Below, piece after piece: positions 22,687 through 32,542 of a stretch of 35,945 nucleotides of DNA (positions are counted from its first letter, which is position 1; every line of letters starts with the position of its first letter). This DNA comes from Verrucomicrobiaceae bacterium UBA2429 (lineage in GTDB: Bacteria; Verrucomicrobiota; Verrucomicrobiia; Verrucomicrobiales; Verrucomicrobiaceae), in the NCBI GenBank assembly GCA_002343505.1, contig DDQZ01000097.1:1-35945 (forward strand), read 5' to 3'. The position numbers and the translations under genes were made by a program. The notes beneath the pieces were generated by a model, which made no database searches, was not told the origin of the DNA, and saw only the letters and a program-made list of their open reading frames with translations.

Positions 22687-23463
22687 CTAGCCGAGAAGCA
22701 TCCAGACGGCGGCAACGAGCGTGAGCACGAAGAGAGTGTGCTCGAAGGGTTTCTGCGGGATGCGCTTCAAAATTTGCCATCCGAGCAGGATGCCTAGCAC
22801 GACGGCGGGCAGCATGACGAGATTTGTGGCCAGGGAGCGCGGATGGATGATGCCGAGGTTGGCTGAGAAGGGAACTTTGAAAAGGTTGATAAAAAGAAAG
22901 AAGCGGCTGAAGACGCCGAGATGGTCTTTTTTCTCCATTCGCCGGGAGAGCAGATAGACGGTCATGACAGGACCGGCGGCGTTGGCGAGCATGGTGGTGA
23001 CACCGGCGCCGAGGCCCATGGTCCAGGCGAAGCCGCGGTGCTCGGTGAGGGCGATGAAGTCCTGGCGGCGCGCGTCGAGCAGAAGCTTGAAACAGAGCAG
23101 GGCGATGATGACCCAGCCGATGACGACCCGGGCGGCCTGGTTGTCAATATGACCGAGAAGCAGCCAGCCGAGGATGACGCCCGCGATGGCGGGCGGAGCC
23201 ATGGGCAGCACCTGCCGCCAGCCGCCGCCGTGGCGGTTGATGAAGTAGCCCATGAAGTCGGCGACGATAAGCAGGGGCAGCACGAGCCCGACGGATTCGC
23301 GCGCGCCGAAGGCCTGGGCCATGAGCACGACATTGAGGGTGGCAGTGCCTGAAAGGCCGCTCTTGGAAAGGCCTATGCAGAGCGCGGCGGCTCCGGCCAT
23401 CAGCATGACATGTGCGTCCCCGGTGAAAAGGGTGTGCTGGGTCAGCCAGTCGTTAAGGGTCAA
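22687..23463 (-). CDS. TauE/SafE (TSUP) family sulfite/organosulfur exporter-like permease
   Basis: A 258-residue inner-membrane protein with about seven to eight hydrophobic segments. It has the duplicated TSUP pattern: GLSKSGLSGTATLNVVLMAQ in the first half and GLGAGVTTMLANAAGPVMTVYLL in the second. These two glycine-rich loops define the family, which moves sulfite, sulfoacetate, taurine or similar anions. The start is a TTG at 23463 (MTLNDWLTQ), nine bases after the stop of the upstream L,D-transpeptidase gene; no better ATG precedes the first helix. The close spacing suggests one transcript. The substrate is unknown. Confidence 0.88.
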   Translation of the reverse strand: MTLNDWLTQHTLFTGDAHVMLMAGAAALCIGLSKSGLSGTATLNVVLMAQAFGARESVGLVLPLLIVADFMGYFINRHGGGWRQVLPMAPPAIAGVILGWLLLGHIDNQAARVVIGWVIIALLCFKLLLDARRQDFIALTEHRGFAWTMGLGAGVTTMLANAAGPVMTVYLLSRRMEKKDHLGVFSRFFLFINLFKVPFSANLGIIHPRSLATNLVMLPAVVLGILLGWQILKRIPQKPFEHTLFVLTLVAAVWMLLG

Positions 23464-23472
23464 GCCGCAGGA

Positions 23473-24072
23473 TCAGGGGACAATGGTCACGGGCGTGCCG
23501 TAGGGAGCGATGGCGTAGAGCTTCTGCGCCATGGGGTAGGGCATGCGGATGCAGCCGTGGGAGGCAGGCGAGCCGGGGTGCGGGATGGGGCCCGCATGCA
23601 TGCCGACGCCATTGCCAGTGAGGCGCATCCAGTAGGGCATTTTGGCGCCGACAAACCTGCCGCCGGATGGCACGCGATGGATTCCGGCGGTGGCGCTGCC
23701 ATTAATGACGACGCCATTGGCGTTGACGATGCTGCCGTATTTGTTCGATCGCTTGTCCACGACCTTCTCCGAGATGCGGAAGGTGCCGGTCGGTGTGCGG
23801 AATCCGCTGCGCCCGGTGGCCACATAACTCCAGGCGATGTTTTGATTGTTGCGGAAGATGTAGGCCTTCTGCTGGCTGAGATCTATCGTCACCCTCACCG
23901 GTCCCGGCGTGCCGGTGCCGTGCCAGACATAAAGCGGGGAGGAAGATGAATCCGCCGGCAGCACATAAATGGCTCTGCGCACGACTTCTTTGGTGGAACC
24001 AAGCGGCATGATCTGGCAGGCGGTCAGGCTCAGGGCGGACGCTGCGATAAGGAGGAGATGGACAGCCTTCAT
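23473..24072 (-). CDS. L,D-transpeptidase (YkuD) lipoprotein
   Basis: A 199-residue lipoprotein that would form 3-3 crosslinks in peptidoglycan or attach proteins to it. The signal peptide ends in the lipobox LTAC, with Cys19 as the lipidated residue. The YkuD domain spans about 60-198, with DLSQQKAYIFRNNQ, TPTGTFRI and the catalytic signature from His159 to SHGCIRMP (His172, Cys174). All catalytic residues are intact. It is transcribed with the TauE-like gene downstream. The envelope location fits Gram-negative relatives such as ErfK/YbiS. Confidence 0.94.
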   Translation of the reverse strand: MKAVHLLLIAASALSLTACQIMPLGSTKEVVRRAIYVLPADSSSSPLYVWHGTGTPGPVRVTIDLSQQKAYIFRNNQNIAWSYVATGRSGFRTPTGTFRISEKVVDKRSNKYGSIVNANGVVINGSATAGIHRVPSGGRFVGAKMPYWMRLTGNGVGMHAGPIPHPGSPASHGCIRMPYPMAQKLYAIAPYGTPVTIVP

Positions 24073-24139
24073 GACTGCGGATTCTTGTGAAAAATCAGAG
24101 AAAACGCAACTCGCTGGAATGGTGGCGGGCCAAGTTAAA

Positions 24140-25324
24140 TCATGGTGCTTTCCTCAAATTCCAGTAAATCTTGAGATTCTTGGTCCTCCGACCTGCTGCA
24201 ACGAGGTCTGTGTCGCCATCGCCATCCAAATCGGCGGGCATGAGGTCCTCGCAGGCCATGCCATTATCATCCACGAGGTGCTGCTGCCAGCCGTTGCCGT
24301 CCTCCTTGCTGGTGTAAAACAGTTTCACCCCAACCTTGGGGCCGACCTTTTGCGCGGAACGCCAGCCGACGGCGATCTGGCGGTTGTTCAGACCGAGATA
24401 ATCGGCGCAGGCCAATGCGTGGCCATCCACGAGGGTGTCATCCAGCACGCGCCGCTGCCACAGGCCGTCCTTGGGGCCGTCCGCTGCTGGCGTGTAAAGC
24501 ACAAGCTCGTGCCCGTGCATGGGCTCGATGGTGACAATCCAGGGCTGGCCTCCGGCAAAGGCACCCCAGCGAATTTCCCCGGCGCCGGCGAGACCGGCTT
24601 CGGTGTGATTCGACACCCACTGCGAGCGCCAGCCGCTGTCGCCGGGGGTGAGGCGGACAATGCCCTCCCTGCCCGCCAGGAGCAGCGTCTCCGCCTCATG
24701 CGCGGGGGCGGGCACGACCTCGAAATTGTGCGTCATGTGCATTGAGTCATGGATGAGAGTGGTGTTCCAGGTGCCGTCCACATTTTCCGGCACATGATAG
24801 GCGAGCAAACGGACGCCCGCGCCCTCGCCGTTCTTGTTGCCGCGCCCGTGCAGGGGGGCTACGACGAGGTCGTGGCGCCCGGCGCGATTGCGTACCCAGC
24901 GCATTCGGTGGGTGGTGGGCTCGTGCGTGAGTTGCACGGGAGTCCAGAGCTGAGTTCGGTCCGCCGGGGGCTTCATGTAAAAGACCGCTCCGCTGTTTTC
25001 GGTGTCGCCTGGGTTCCACTGCGCGCCGACGGCCACCTCGGCCTTGCCGTCGCCGTCAATGTCACGCGCGGCGATGCAGACATGGTCGCGATCGGTGAGT
25101 TTGCGGGCGATGACGTGCTTCTGCCAGGCGGGGTTTTGATACCAGACAATGGCGTCCTTGTCGGCGAGGAGGATGTCGGTCCTGCCGTCGCCATCCACAT
25201 CAGCCAGGGCGATGCCGTAGCCGATGCCGACTTCGGCGTCTATTTCCAGTTCGCGGAACTGCGCCTGAACCTGGGACAGAGCCAGGGAGGGGAGAAAAAT
25301 CACGGAGAGGGCCAGGGTGCGCAT
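24140..25324 (-). CDS. Secreted VCBS/FG-GAP repeat protein
   Basis: A 394-residue exported protein with a signal peptide (about 1-21, LALSQVQA|Q). Calcium-loop motifs of FG-GAP/VCBS beta-propellers recur: ALADVDGDGRTDILLA, AARDIDGDGKAEVAVG and, near the end, PADLDGDGDTDLVAAG. Intermediate blades are less regular. Such propellers are common in PVC-group secreted proteins and bind ligands or act as scaffolds; no catalytic domain is visible. The gene is divergent from the giant Ig/FN3 gene and lies 67 bp upstream of the L,D-transpeptidase gene on the same strand. The role is unknown. Confidence 0.88.
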   Translation of the reverse strand: MRTLALSVIFLPSLALSQVQAQFRELEIDAEVGIGYGIALADVDGDGRTDILLADKDAIVWYQNPAWQKHVIARKLTDRDHVCIAARDIDGDGKAEVAVGAQWNPGDTENSGAVFYMKPPADRTQLWTPVQLTHEPTTHRMRWVRNRAGRHDLVVAPLHGRGNKNGEGAGVRLLAYHVPENVDGTWNTTLIHDSMHMTHNFEVVPAPAHEAETLLLAGREGIVRLTPGDSGWRSQWVSNHTEAGLAGAGEIRWGAFAGGQPWIVTIEPMHGHELVLYTPAADGPKDGLWQRRVLDDTLVDGHALACADYLGLNNRQIAVGWRSAQKVGPKVGVKLFYTSKEDGNGWQQHLVDDNGMACEDLMPADLDGDGDTDLVAAGRRTKNLKIYWNLRKAP

Positions 25325-25445
25325 AGGCCGTGATCATGCGCGCATCCGGGGGGATTTTGCCAGCAAAAGCTGCGGGAGGTTGAGAAATCTATGCCCAAGG
25401 TCGGTCCACAGTCTCATCAAAAAGTGACAATGTGCATAAAAAGAA

Positions 25446-25475
25446 TTGACGATGTAATGACAAAATCGCTAGCCT
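25446..25475 (+). promoter_or_regulatory. Possible promoter of the giant secreted-protein gene
   Basis: TTGACG (25446-25451) and TAGCCT (25470-25475) are separated by 18 bp in an AT-rich stretch within the 223-bp divergent gap. The -35 is good; the -10 matches only half of the consensus. The leader would be about 65 nt. Confidence 0.3.
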
Positions 25476-25547
25476 GATCGAACAAATCCCCCCGTTTTCG
25501 GTGTCCCACACTGGAATCAACCGGTCTGTGAACCAGCCATTCCCGCC

Positions 25548-28500
25548 ATGCCTTTCCCCTTCGTCCACGCTTTCCATCCGCGCCTGATCGCCATGAGCGC
25601 GGCTGTTTTGCTGCTGACGCCCGCTGCCTGGGCCATACCGCCCGCAGCCCCTACCAATGTCAAAGCCAGTGTCAGTCTGAAGGTCGCCAACGGCACCACG
25701 GCGCTGGCGCATGACAAATATCTTGTCACCTGGACCGACAACGCCGTTGACGAGACAGGCTACCGTCTTGAGATACGCTTCGGAAATGTGGGGCAGTTTC
25801 TGACCCTCGCATTGCTGGAACCCAACACCGAGGGGGTGCTGTGGACACCCACGGCAAGCCAGTTCTCGGCGGTGGCGGGCCAGATCATTCAGTTCCGGGT
25901 CATCGCCTTCAAATACAACGCGGCGGCGGTCGAGTTGCGCTCAGGACCGATCCAGACTCTCACTTATCCCTCGACTACGGGCAATATCAGCACACCGACA
26001 GGACTGACGGCGGTGAATGTGGGTGACGGCGGTGTCCGGCTCGAATGGAATGACACCAGCAACGCTGAAACCTACCATCAGGTGTTTTACAAAAAGAGCT
26101 CGGAGGGCACATATCAGAAGTCGTTTTACATTGAGCATAATATCTCCGAGGTGGATCTGCGCTCCGGACGGCTGCCGCCGAGCAAGCTGCCCCATCTCCT
26201 CACCGGGGCGCGTGCGAACGCCGCCGTGCATTTCGAACCCGGGGCGACCTATAACTTCCGCGTGCGATCCGTCGTGCGGTTGAACCAGGACACGGGCAAC
26301 TTCCACAACTCCAGCGAGGCGCGCAACGCCCCTTACGACTCCGATCTCTCCAACCCGGTCAGCATCACCATTCCGGTGCTTTCTCCGCCCACGGAGCTCT
26401 CCGGCTCCGTGGTGGACCAGTCCAGCATCCGGCTGAGCTGGGTGGACAACTCGTCCAACGAGACCGGCTACAAGATTGAATACAAGGCCATCGGCACTTC
26501 CACATGGACCACGCTCGGATCGGCAAATGGAGCGGCGCCGCCCAGCAGCACCTCCTACACCGTCAACATCGGCTCTGGAGTCACTCTCGACTGGCGTGTC
26601 AGCGCCGTTTACAGCGATCCCGTCTCAGGCTCCGTGGTTGCAACTTCAGCAACAAGCAACGAATACCCCATCGGCACCACCTTTCCCGGCCCGGGTAATC
26701 TGACCGCCACCGACACAGGTTACTCCGGGAAGATCCTCCTCGAGTGGCAGGACAACGCCGAGGCCGAAACCAACTACGAGATATCCGCCCGCGTCAAAGG
26801 CACCACGACCTGGAGGTATGTCACCACCCTGGCCGCCGACGCCCGCCGCGCGCATGTCAGCCAGGCCGAGTTTGACGGCGCCAGCCTCTCCGATTTCCCC
26901 AAAGGCGAGGCTCTGGAGTTCCTCGTCGAGGCGGTTGTCTATGTGCGCGACAGCAATGGCAACGCCATCAGCCGCGTGACCGCCCAGGATGGGGCCACTG
27001 TGGAGGCCACCGCGCGCCACGGCTTCACGAGCCGTCCGTACCATCCCATCTCCGAAGGCGTCTTCTTCACTTACACAGCCACCACCTCAAATGCGGACGA
27101 GCGCGTCTCCTGGAATGTCACCGGCCTGCCCGATGGCGTCACCTTCGACAGCATGACCGGCATCATCAGCGGCACACCGGCGGAGGCGGGGCACTTCCCC
27201 AGCGTGATGACGGCCACCTTTTCCGACGGCCATGTGGCCAATGCCATTCTCAACCTCCGCGTCCTGCCAGCCTCCAGCGAGCCGCAGACCGCCGCAGCCA
27301 TTCAAAACGTCACCCTCGCGCCCGGGGTCCAGTTCTTCCTGCCGCTGGCGGACAAGTTCAGCGACACCGATTCCAAGGCCGCCGCCCGGCTGCGCACCAC
27401 CCTTGGGGAAATTGACATCCTGCTGTATCCCGACCTCGCCCCGCAATCGGTGCAGAACTTCTTGCACTACATCAACAACGGCGGCTACAACGGCGTCGTC
27501 TTCCACCGCTCCGTGCCTGACTTCATCATCCAGGGCGGCAGCTACCGCGCTTTTCAGGCGCCGGATTATTTCGTCAAGCTGGACGCCTCCCGCCCCTCCC
27601 CGCTCAACGAGCCCGGCATCTCCAACCTGCGCGGCACCGTCGCCTGGGCCAAGCTGCCAGGCACCGCCGACAGCGCCACGCTCGACTTCTTCTTTAACCT
27701 GGGGAACAACGCTGAAAACCTCGACAACCAAAACGAGGGCTTCGCCGCATTCGGCAGGGTCGTCGGCGCTGGCATGGACCTGGTGGACGACATCGCCGGA
27801 TTTCCCATCGGCACCTACCGGAATTTCAACGCCGCCGGCGGCACCAATGCAGCCCTCGACAAGCGCGTCAACCTTGTGGACTTCAGCGAGTCCGGCCAGC
27901 CTTTCTTGTCTGGCCAGGAGGCCCTCGACGCCGTGCCCATGAACACAGAGGCTGAAAACGCCCCGCTCGACATGGATGTGAACCAGACCGTGCGCATCCT
28001 CCAGGCCGCGCAGATCTCCCCTCTCGGCTACAGCGTTCCTGCCAACACCGCTCCAGATGTCGTCTCCGCCTTTGTCAGCGGTGGCAATCTCGTCATCCAG
28101 GGCCTCAAGGAGGGCGTGTCCAGCATCACCGTCCAGGCCGCGGATCTCGACGGCCACCTCGTCACCCAGACCTTCACCGTCACCATCGTGCGCAACTACA
28201 AGGCGCCCGTCATCACCAAGCAGCCTGTCTCCGTCGCCGTGCTGCCCGGCGCGGACGCCAAGCTCGCCGTCACCGCCACAGGCACCGGCCCGCTCAACTA
28301 CCAATGGATGAAGGACGGCCAGGACATAAATGGTGAGAACTCCGCAAAACTGACCGTCACCGCCGTGGATGCAGGCAAGACCGGTTTTTACGCCGTCCGC
28401 GTCTGGAACAACTCCCTCACTGTGCTTAGCAACGTCGTCCGCGTGGACCTGCGCGCGCCACCCGTCTTCACCACCCACCCCGTGGCAAAGGTCGTCGAGG

Positions 28501-31500
28501 CCGGAAAACCACTGGAGCTGGAGGTCAACGGCACCGGCGCGCCCGTGCCCGCCATCTCCTGGCTGCGCTCCGGCAAGGTCGTGGCCAAGCAGACCTCCAC
28601 CAAGCTCAGCATCCCCTCAGCCAAGATCGCCGACGGCGGCGTTTACACCGCCCGCGCCAGCAATGTCGTGGCCAAAAACGTCAGCAGTCAGCCGGCTGAG
28701 GTTCTCGTCGTGGACAAAGGCGCCAGGCTCGCCTTCGCCCCCGCCGGGCGGAAGCTGGCGCTCCAGGCCCAGGCCGCCGCCGGCCCCGGCCTACTTCATC
28801 AGTGGCTCAGGAACGGTGGACTCTTGCTCACCGACACCGACAATGTCACCGGCGTCCAGGGTCCCGTGCTTACCATCAAAGCCCTGGGCTTTGGCGACCT
28901 CGGCAGCTACACCTGCCAGGTGCTCAGTGCCGATGGCAGCCTCACCGCCGAAACCGGCCCGTGGAAAGTCAGCATCCCCCAAAAGCCCGTCCTGCAAAAC
29001 TTCACCGCCGCCACCGCCTACGTCGGCCTGGACTACGAGTTCACCCCCGCCTTTGGCGGAGACGCCAACAACAGCGTCGCCTCCTTCTCCATCAAGGGAC
29101 TGCCCGGCGGCCTCAAGAATGACACCGCCACCGCCCGCATCTTCGGCAGGCCCACCCACCCCGGCGTCTTCACCCTCACCGTCACCGGCAAGAACCCCGC
29201 CGGCACCAGCGCGCCCGTCACCGGCATGCTCATCGTCACCCCCATGCCTGAGCCCGCCGTAGGCACCTTTGTCGGCCAGGTCGCCGCCTCCAGCACCCTC
29301 AACGGCGGCAAAGGCGGGCGCATGGACTTCACCGTCACCGACGGCGGCCTGGTCAGCGGCAAGCTCACCGTCGGCAAAGACGCCTTCAGCTTCAAAGGCA
29401 CCATGCGCCAGACACCCGGCAGCTCCCTGGCCACAGGCGAGGCCGTCATCGCGCGCAAAGGCGGCGCCCTGCCTGTCACCTTCACCTTTTCCATCTTCGC
29501 CCTCCAGGGCTTCGCCGACTCCGGCAACTTCGAGGGCACTCTCAGCGACGGAGTCACCAGCGCCCAGACCGTCGGCTACCGCAAAGTCTTCCACGCCACC
29601 TGGAATCCCTACAGCCTGCCCCAGAGCTACAACCTGGGCCTCAACCTTGCCAATGTGGAGGATGTGGACAAGGACGCCATCCCCCAGGGCTCCGGCTTCC
29701 TACGCGTCGTCACCAACACCAGTGGCGATGCCAGCATCACCGGACGCCTGGCTGACGGCACCACTCTCACCTGCAGCTCCCCGCTCGGCGGCGTTCTGGC
29801 AGGAGGGCAAAACATCCGATTTCTCGTCTATCAGTCCCTTTACAAGCACACCGGCGCCATCGTTGGCGAACCCGGCATCCTCGTCCTCCAGCTCGCCCCC
29901 GCCGGCGTCAATGACATCTGGTTCCGCGTTTCCGGCCAGCTCCGCTGGACCAGGGACGCGCAGAACGCCGCCGCCGAGCGCGCTTACAAGCCCGGATTTG
30001 GACCCGTCATCCTCGACGCCCTCGGCATGACCTATACCCCGCCCGCCAGTGGCAGCCCTGTCTTCCGCCTGCCCAAGTCCGGCGTGGACAATGCCCGCAT
30101 GGAGTTCGAGCACGGCGGCATCGAGCACGCCGCCACCGACCCGGACGTGCCCCTGCTCACCATCACCAATGCCAATGGCGTCTCCATCGCCGCCGCCAAC
30201 AATCCCGGCGGCGTCAAGCTCACCATCACCCCCGGCACCGGTCTGCTCTCAGGCAGCTTCACCGTCGAGGACGATCCCGCCGTCACCCCGAAGCGCGGCG
30301 CCACCTTCCACGGCATCATCGTGCCGCAGATCCCTGACTTCCAGATCCAGCAGACCGACCAGATCGGCAACACCACCCCTGTCGAAGTGCCAGGTTCCCC
30401 CGCCCGCGGCATCGGCCACTTCCTCCTGGCCCAGAAACCCTCCGCCGGCCCGCCCGCCACCACCGCCAAGACCTCCCCCATCCTCTCCGGCATCTTCCGC
30501 CTCCTCCCCGCCCCAATCACCATCAACACGCAGCCCCAGGGTGCCACCAAGGACCCCGGTGAGAACCATACCTTCACTGTCGCCGTCACCGCCCCCGGCG
30601 GCACCGTCACCTACCAATGGCGGAAAAACGGCCTCAGCATCACCGGCGCCACCAATGCCACGCTCGTCCTCACAGGCATCAGCGAGGGCAACGAGGGCAC
30701 CTACGATGTCGTCATCAGCACCGAGTACAGCCGTGTCGTCAGCGACCCCGCCGTGCTGAACGTCAACAACATCATCTCCGAGGTCATCATCACCCGCAGC
30801 CCCTCCGACGAGGTGCTCGACGAGGGCGGCAGCGTCACCTTCACCGCCGTGGCCAATGGCAGCGGCACCCTCACCTACCAATGGCGCAAGGACGGCGACG
30901 ACATTGAGGGCGCCACCAGTTCCACCTACATCATTGATGAACTCATGGCCGTCCACTCCGGCCAGTACTCCGTGCGCGTCACCAGTGCCCTAACCCCCGG
31001 CGGCTTTGTCAGCAATGTCCTCGACCTCCAGGTCGCCACCGGCGTCGTCAATCCCCTGCTCGCCCGCCTGCCTGCCACCACGGATGTCTCCATTGGCTCC
31101 TCCGTCACCTTCACCGTCACCCCGGACGGGCGCCCTCCGCACTTCTTCACCTGGTTCAAAGACGGCGAGCTCATTGAGGGCGCCAGCAACGCCCCCAACT
31201 ACATCATTCACTTCGTCACCCAGGAATCGGCCGGCAACTATTCCGTGCTCGTCTCCAACGCCCTCACTCCCGAGGGTGTCTATACCAACACCGTTCCCCT
31301 CGGCGTGGATGACAAGGTCTCCAACGTCGTCGCCACCCGCGCCCCGGACGAAGAGGCCGTCGCCGAGAGCACTGCCGTCGAATTCACCGTCACGCACTCG
31401 GGTGCCGGCCCCTTCACCTACCAGTGGTATAAGAACGATGTCCCCATAGACAACGCCACAGGCATCAGCCACTCCCTGCCCGCCGCTCTCGAGGCCGACA

Positions 31501-31865
31501 GCGGCAACTACCGCGTCCGCGTCTTCAATGCCTCCACCCCGGAAGGAGTGCTCAGTGATCCCGTTCCGCTCGTCGTCGCACAGCCCGTCAGCAGTGTCAG
31601 CGCCGCCCTCACCCTCCCCCTCGAAGGCCCCATCGTCGAAGGCGGCACCTTCCGCATCACCGCCACCGCCAACGGTTCCGAGCCGCGCACCTACCAGTGG
31701 TACAGAGGCGGAGTTCCCATAGACGGTGCCACCGGCAGCCAGCTCACCATCAGCGGCGCCACCCCCGAAGATCACGACGGCGAATACGCTGTCAGTGTCA
31801 GCAACCCCGTCACCAACGAGGAGTTCAGCAACAACGTCTCCATCCAGGTCCAGCCCGAACCGTGA
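25548..31865 (+). CDS. Giant secreted modular protein: FN3, cyclophilin and Ig-like domains
   Basis: A 2105-residue exported protein. Signal peptide about 1-30 (TPAAWA|IPP); an ATG at 25593 is an alternative start. Domains in order: four FN3-like (about 33-140, 148-275, 279-375, 380-485); a putative-Ig/cadherin-like domain (about 495-575, GLPDGVTFDSMTGIISGTP); a cyclophilin-type peptidyl-prolyl isomerase (about 613-782); a cadherin-like linker; three Ig-like (about 885-1145); another putative-Ig domain (to about 1233); a Gly/Thr-rich beta region (about 1234-1655); five Ig-like domains of about 90 residues (1656-2105) with repeated YQWRKNG/YQWYK cores. In the cyclophilin, VFHRSVPDFIIQGG keeps Arg654, Phe659 and Gln662. 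Ig cysteines are absent. There is no C-terminal sorting signal. The role is probably adhesive or structural outside the cell; the T2SS might export it, but that is unproven. Confidence 0.88.
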   Translation: MPFPFVHAFHPRLIAMSAAVLLLTPAAWAIPPAAPTNVKASVSLKVANGTTALAHDKYLVTWTDNAVDETGYRLEIRFGNVGQFLTLALLEPNTEGVLWTPTASQFSAVAGQIIQFRVIAFKYNAAAVELRSGPIQTLTYPSTTGNISTPTGLTAVNVGDGGVRLEWNDTSNAETYHQVFYKKSSEGTYQKSFYIEHNISEVDLRSGRLPPSKLPHLLTGARANAAVHFEPGATYNFRVRSVVRLNQDTGNFHNSSEARNAPYDSDLSNPVSITIPVLSPPTELSGSVVDQSSIRLSWVDNSSNETGYKIEYKAIGTSTWTTLGSANGAAPPSSTSYTVNIGSGVTLDWRVSAVYSDPVSGSVVATSATSNEYPIGTTFPGPGNLTATDTGYSGKILLEWQDNAEAETNYEISARVKGTTTWRYVTTLAADARRAHVSQAEFDGASLSDFPKGEALEFLVEAVVYVRDSNGNAISRVTAQDGATVEATARHGFTSRPYHPISEGVFFTYTATTSNADERVSWNVTGLPDGVTFDSMTGIISGTPAEAGHFPSVMTATFSDGHVANAILNLRVLPASSEPQTAAAIQNVTLAPGVQFFLPLADKFSDTDSKAAARLRTTLGEIDILLYPDLAPQSVQNFLHYINNGGYNGVVFHRSVPDFIIQGGSYRAFQAPDYFVKLDASRPSPLNEPGISNLRGTVAWAKLPGTADSATLDFFFNLGNNAENLDNQNEGFAAFGRVVGAGMDLVDDIAGFPIGTYRNFNAAGGTNAALDKRVNLVDFSESGQPFLSGQEALDAVPMNTEAENAPLDMDVNQTVRILQAAQISPLGYSVPANTAPDVVSAFVSGGNLVIQGLKEGVSSITVQAADLDGHLVTQTFTVTIVRNYKAPVITKQPVSVAVLPGADAKLAVTATGTGPLNYQWMKDGQDINGENSAKLTVTAVDAGKTGFYAVRVWNNSLTVLSNVVRVDLRAPPVFTTHPVAKVVEAGKPLELEVNGTGAPVPAISWLRSGKVVAKQTSTKLSIPSAKIADGGVYTARASNVVAKNVSSQPAEVLVVDKGARLAFAPAGRKLALQAQAAAGPGLLHQWLRNGGLLLTDTDNVTGVQGPVLTIKALGFGDLGSYTCQVLSADGSLTAETGPWKVSIPQKPVLQNFTAATAYVGLDYEFTPAFGGDANNSVASFSIKGLPGGLKNDTATARIFGRPTHPGVFTLTVTGKNPAGTSAPVTGMLIVTPMPEPAVGTFVGQVAASSTLNGGKGGRMDFTVTDGGLVSGKLTVGKDAFSFKGTMRQTPGSSLATGEAVIARKGGALPVTFTFSIFALQGFADSGNFEGTLSDGVTSAQTVGYRKVFHATWNPYSLPQSYNLGLNLANVEDVDKDAIPQGSGFLRVVTNTSGDASITGRLADGTTLTCSSPLGGVLAGGQNIRFLVYQSLYKHTGAIVGEPGILVLQLAPAGVNDIWFRVSGQLRWTRDAQNAAAERAYKPGFGPVILDALGMTYTPPASGSPVFRLPKSGVDNARMEFEHGGIEHAATDPDVPLLTITNANGVSIAAANNPGGVKLTITPGTGLLSGSFTVEDDPAVTPKRGATFHGIIVPQIPDFQIQQTDQIGNTTPVEVPGSPARGIGHFLLAQKPSAGPPATTAKTSPILSGIFRLLPAPITINTQPQGATKDPGENHTFTVAVTAPGGTVTYQWRKNGLSITGATNATLVLTGISEGNEGTYDVVISTEYSRVVSDPAVLNVNNIISEVIITRSPSDEVLDEGGSVTFTAVANGSGTLTYQWRKDGDDIEGATSSTYIIDELMAVHSGQYSVRVTSALTPGGFVSNVLDLQVATGVVNPLLARLPATTDVSIGSSVTFTVTPDGRPPHFFTWFKDGELIEGASNAPNYIIHFVTQESAGNYSVLVSNALTPEGVYTNTVPLGVDDKVSNVVATRAPDEEAVAESTAVEFTVTHSGAGPFTYQWYKNDVPIDNATGISHSLPAALEADSGNYRVRVFNASTPEGVLSDPVPLVVAQPVSSVSAALTLPLEGPIVEGGTFRITATANGSEPRTYQWYRGGVPIDGATGSQLTISGATPEDHDGEYAVSVSNPVTNEEFSNNVSIQVQPEP

Positions 31866-31951
31866 CCCCGCCCGCACCCACCGCGTCACCGAAGCCGGGA
31901 TGAACGCCGCTGAAGCTGCGTACGCCTTCGCCTTGCGGGGCCTGCCAGTGC

Positions 31952-32468
31952 TTTGACAACGCGCCGTTGTTCCTTCGCAGCACGCCGCCGCGCTTTGACA
32001 GTGACAACCCGCGTAAGGCTGCGCCTGGCGTGGCGTGAGCTGAGATGGAGACGCTGCGCTGGGGCCAGGCATGGAGGAGTTTGTCCTCCCGGTGTTTGTG
32101 ACTCTGGATGAGCCGGGCAAGCTCGCGGAGGAGCCGGGCTCGCCGGAGATCCGCGAGCACCGCATATACTTCTGGGACAAGGGCATCGAGACCCCGTCCT
32201 CTGACTGTAAACCTGCGCAGATCGGAACTTCCAACTCAAGCCCTTCGACGAGCAGGAGCAGAACAACGATGAGGATGACGTGGGCGAGGGCGAGGTGAAG
32301 ACCGCCCTGTCACCGGACCCGCCGCAGGATTTCCTGGACGACCCCTATGCCCATCCGCTGGCGGACAGCTACAGGTTCTTCGCCATTCTGACGCTGGAGA
32401 GCTTCTTCGCCCACGGGAACAACCTCGCCACGGTGATTCAGGTCTTGAAGCGGGAGCCGGATGAGTAG
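31952..32468 (+). pseudogene. Probable decayed gene with frame breaks
   Basis: Three plus-strand segments look coding but lie in different frames. Segment 1, about 31952-32038, starts FDNAPLFLRSTPPRFDSDNP and ends at TGA 32036-32038. Segment 2, about 32044-32220, includes MEEFVLPVFVTLDEPGKLAE and IREHRIYFWDKGIETP. Segment 3, 32220-32468, starts DRNFQLKPFDEQ, contains an acidic stretch and ends FAILTLESFFAHGNN to KREPDE. Each uses GC-rich third positions in its own frame. I do not recognise the product. The rest of the 677-bp gap between the giant gene and the transglutaminase-like gene (31866-31951 and 32469-32542) shows nothing clear. Confidence 0.42.
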
Positions 32469-32542
32469 TACCCCGCGCCGGAGCGGCCATAGCAGGCCGG
32501 CCTGGAGAGCCACCCGAGGAATGGCGGCCCGCCGCTTCGGCG

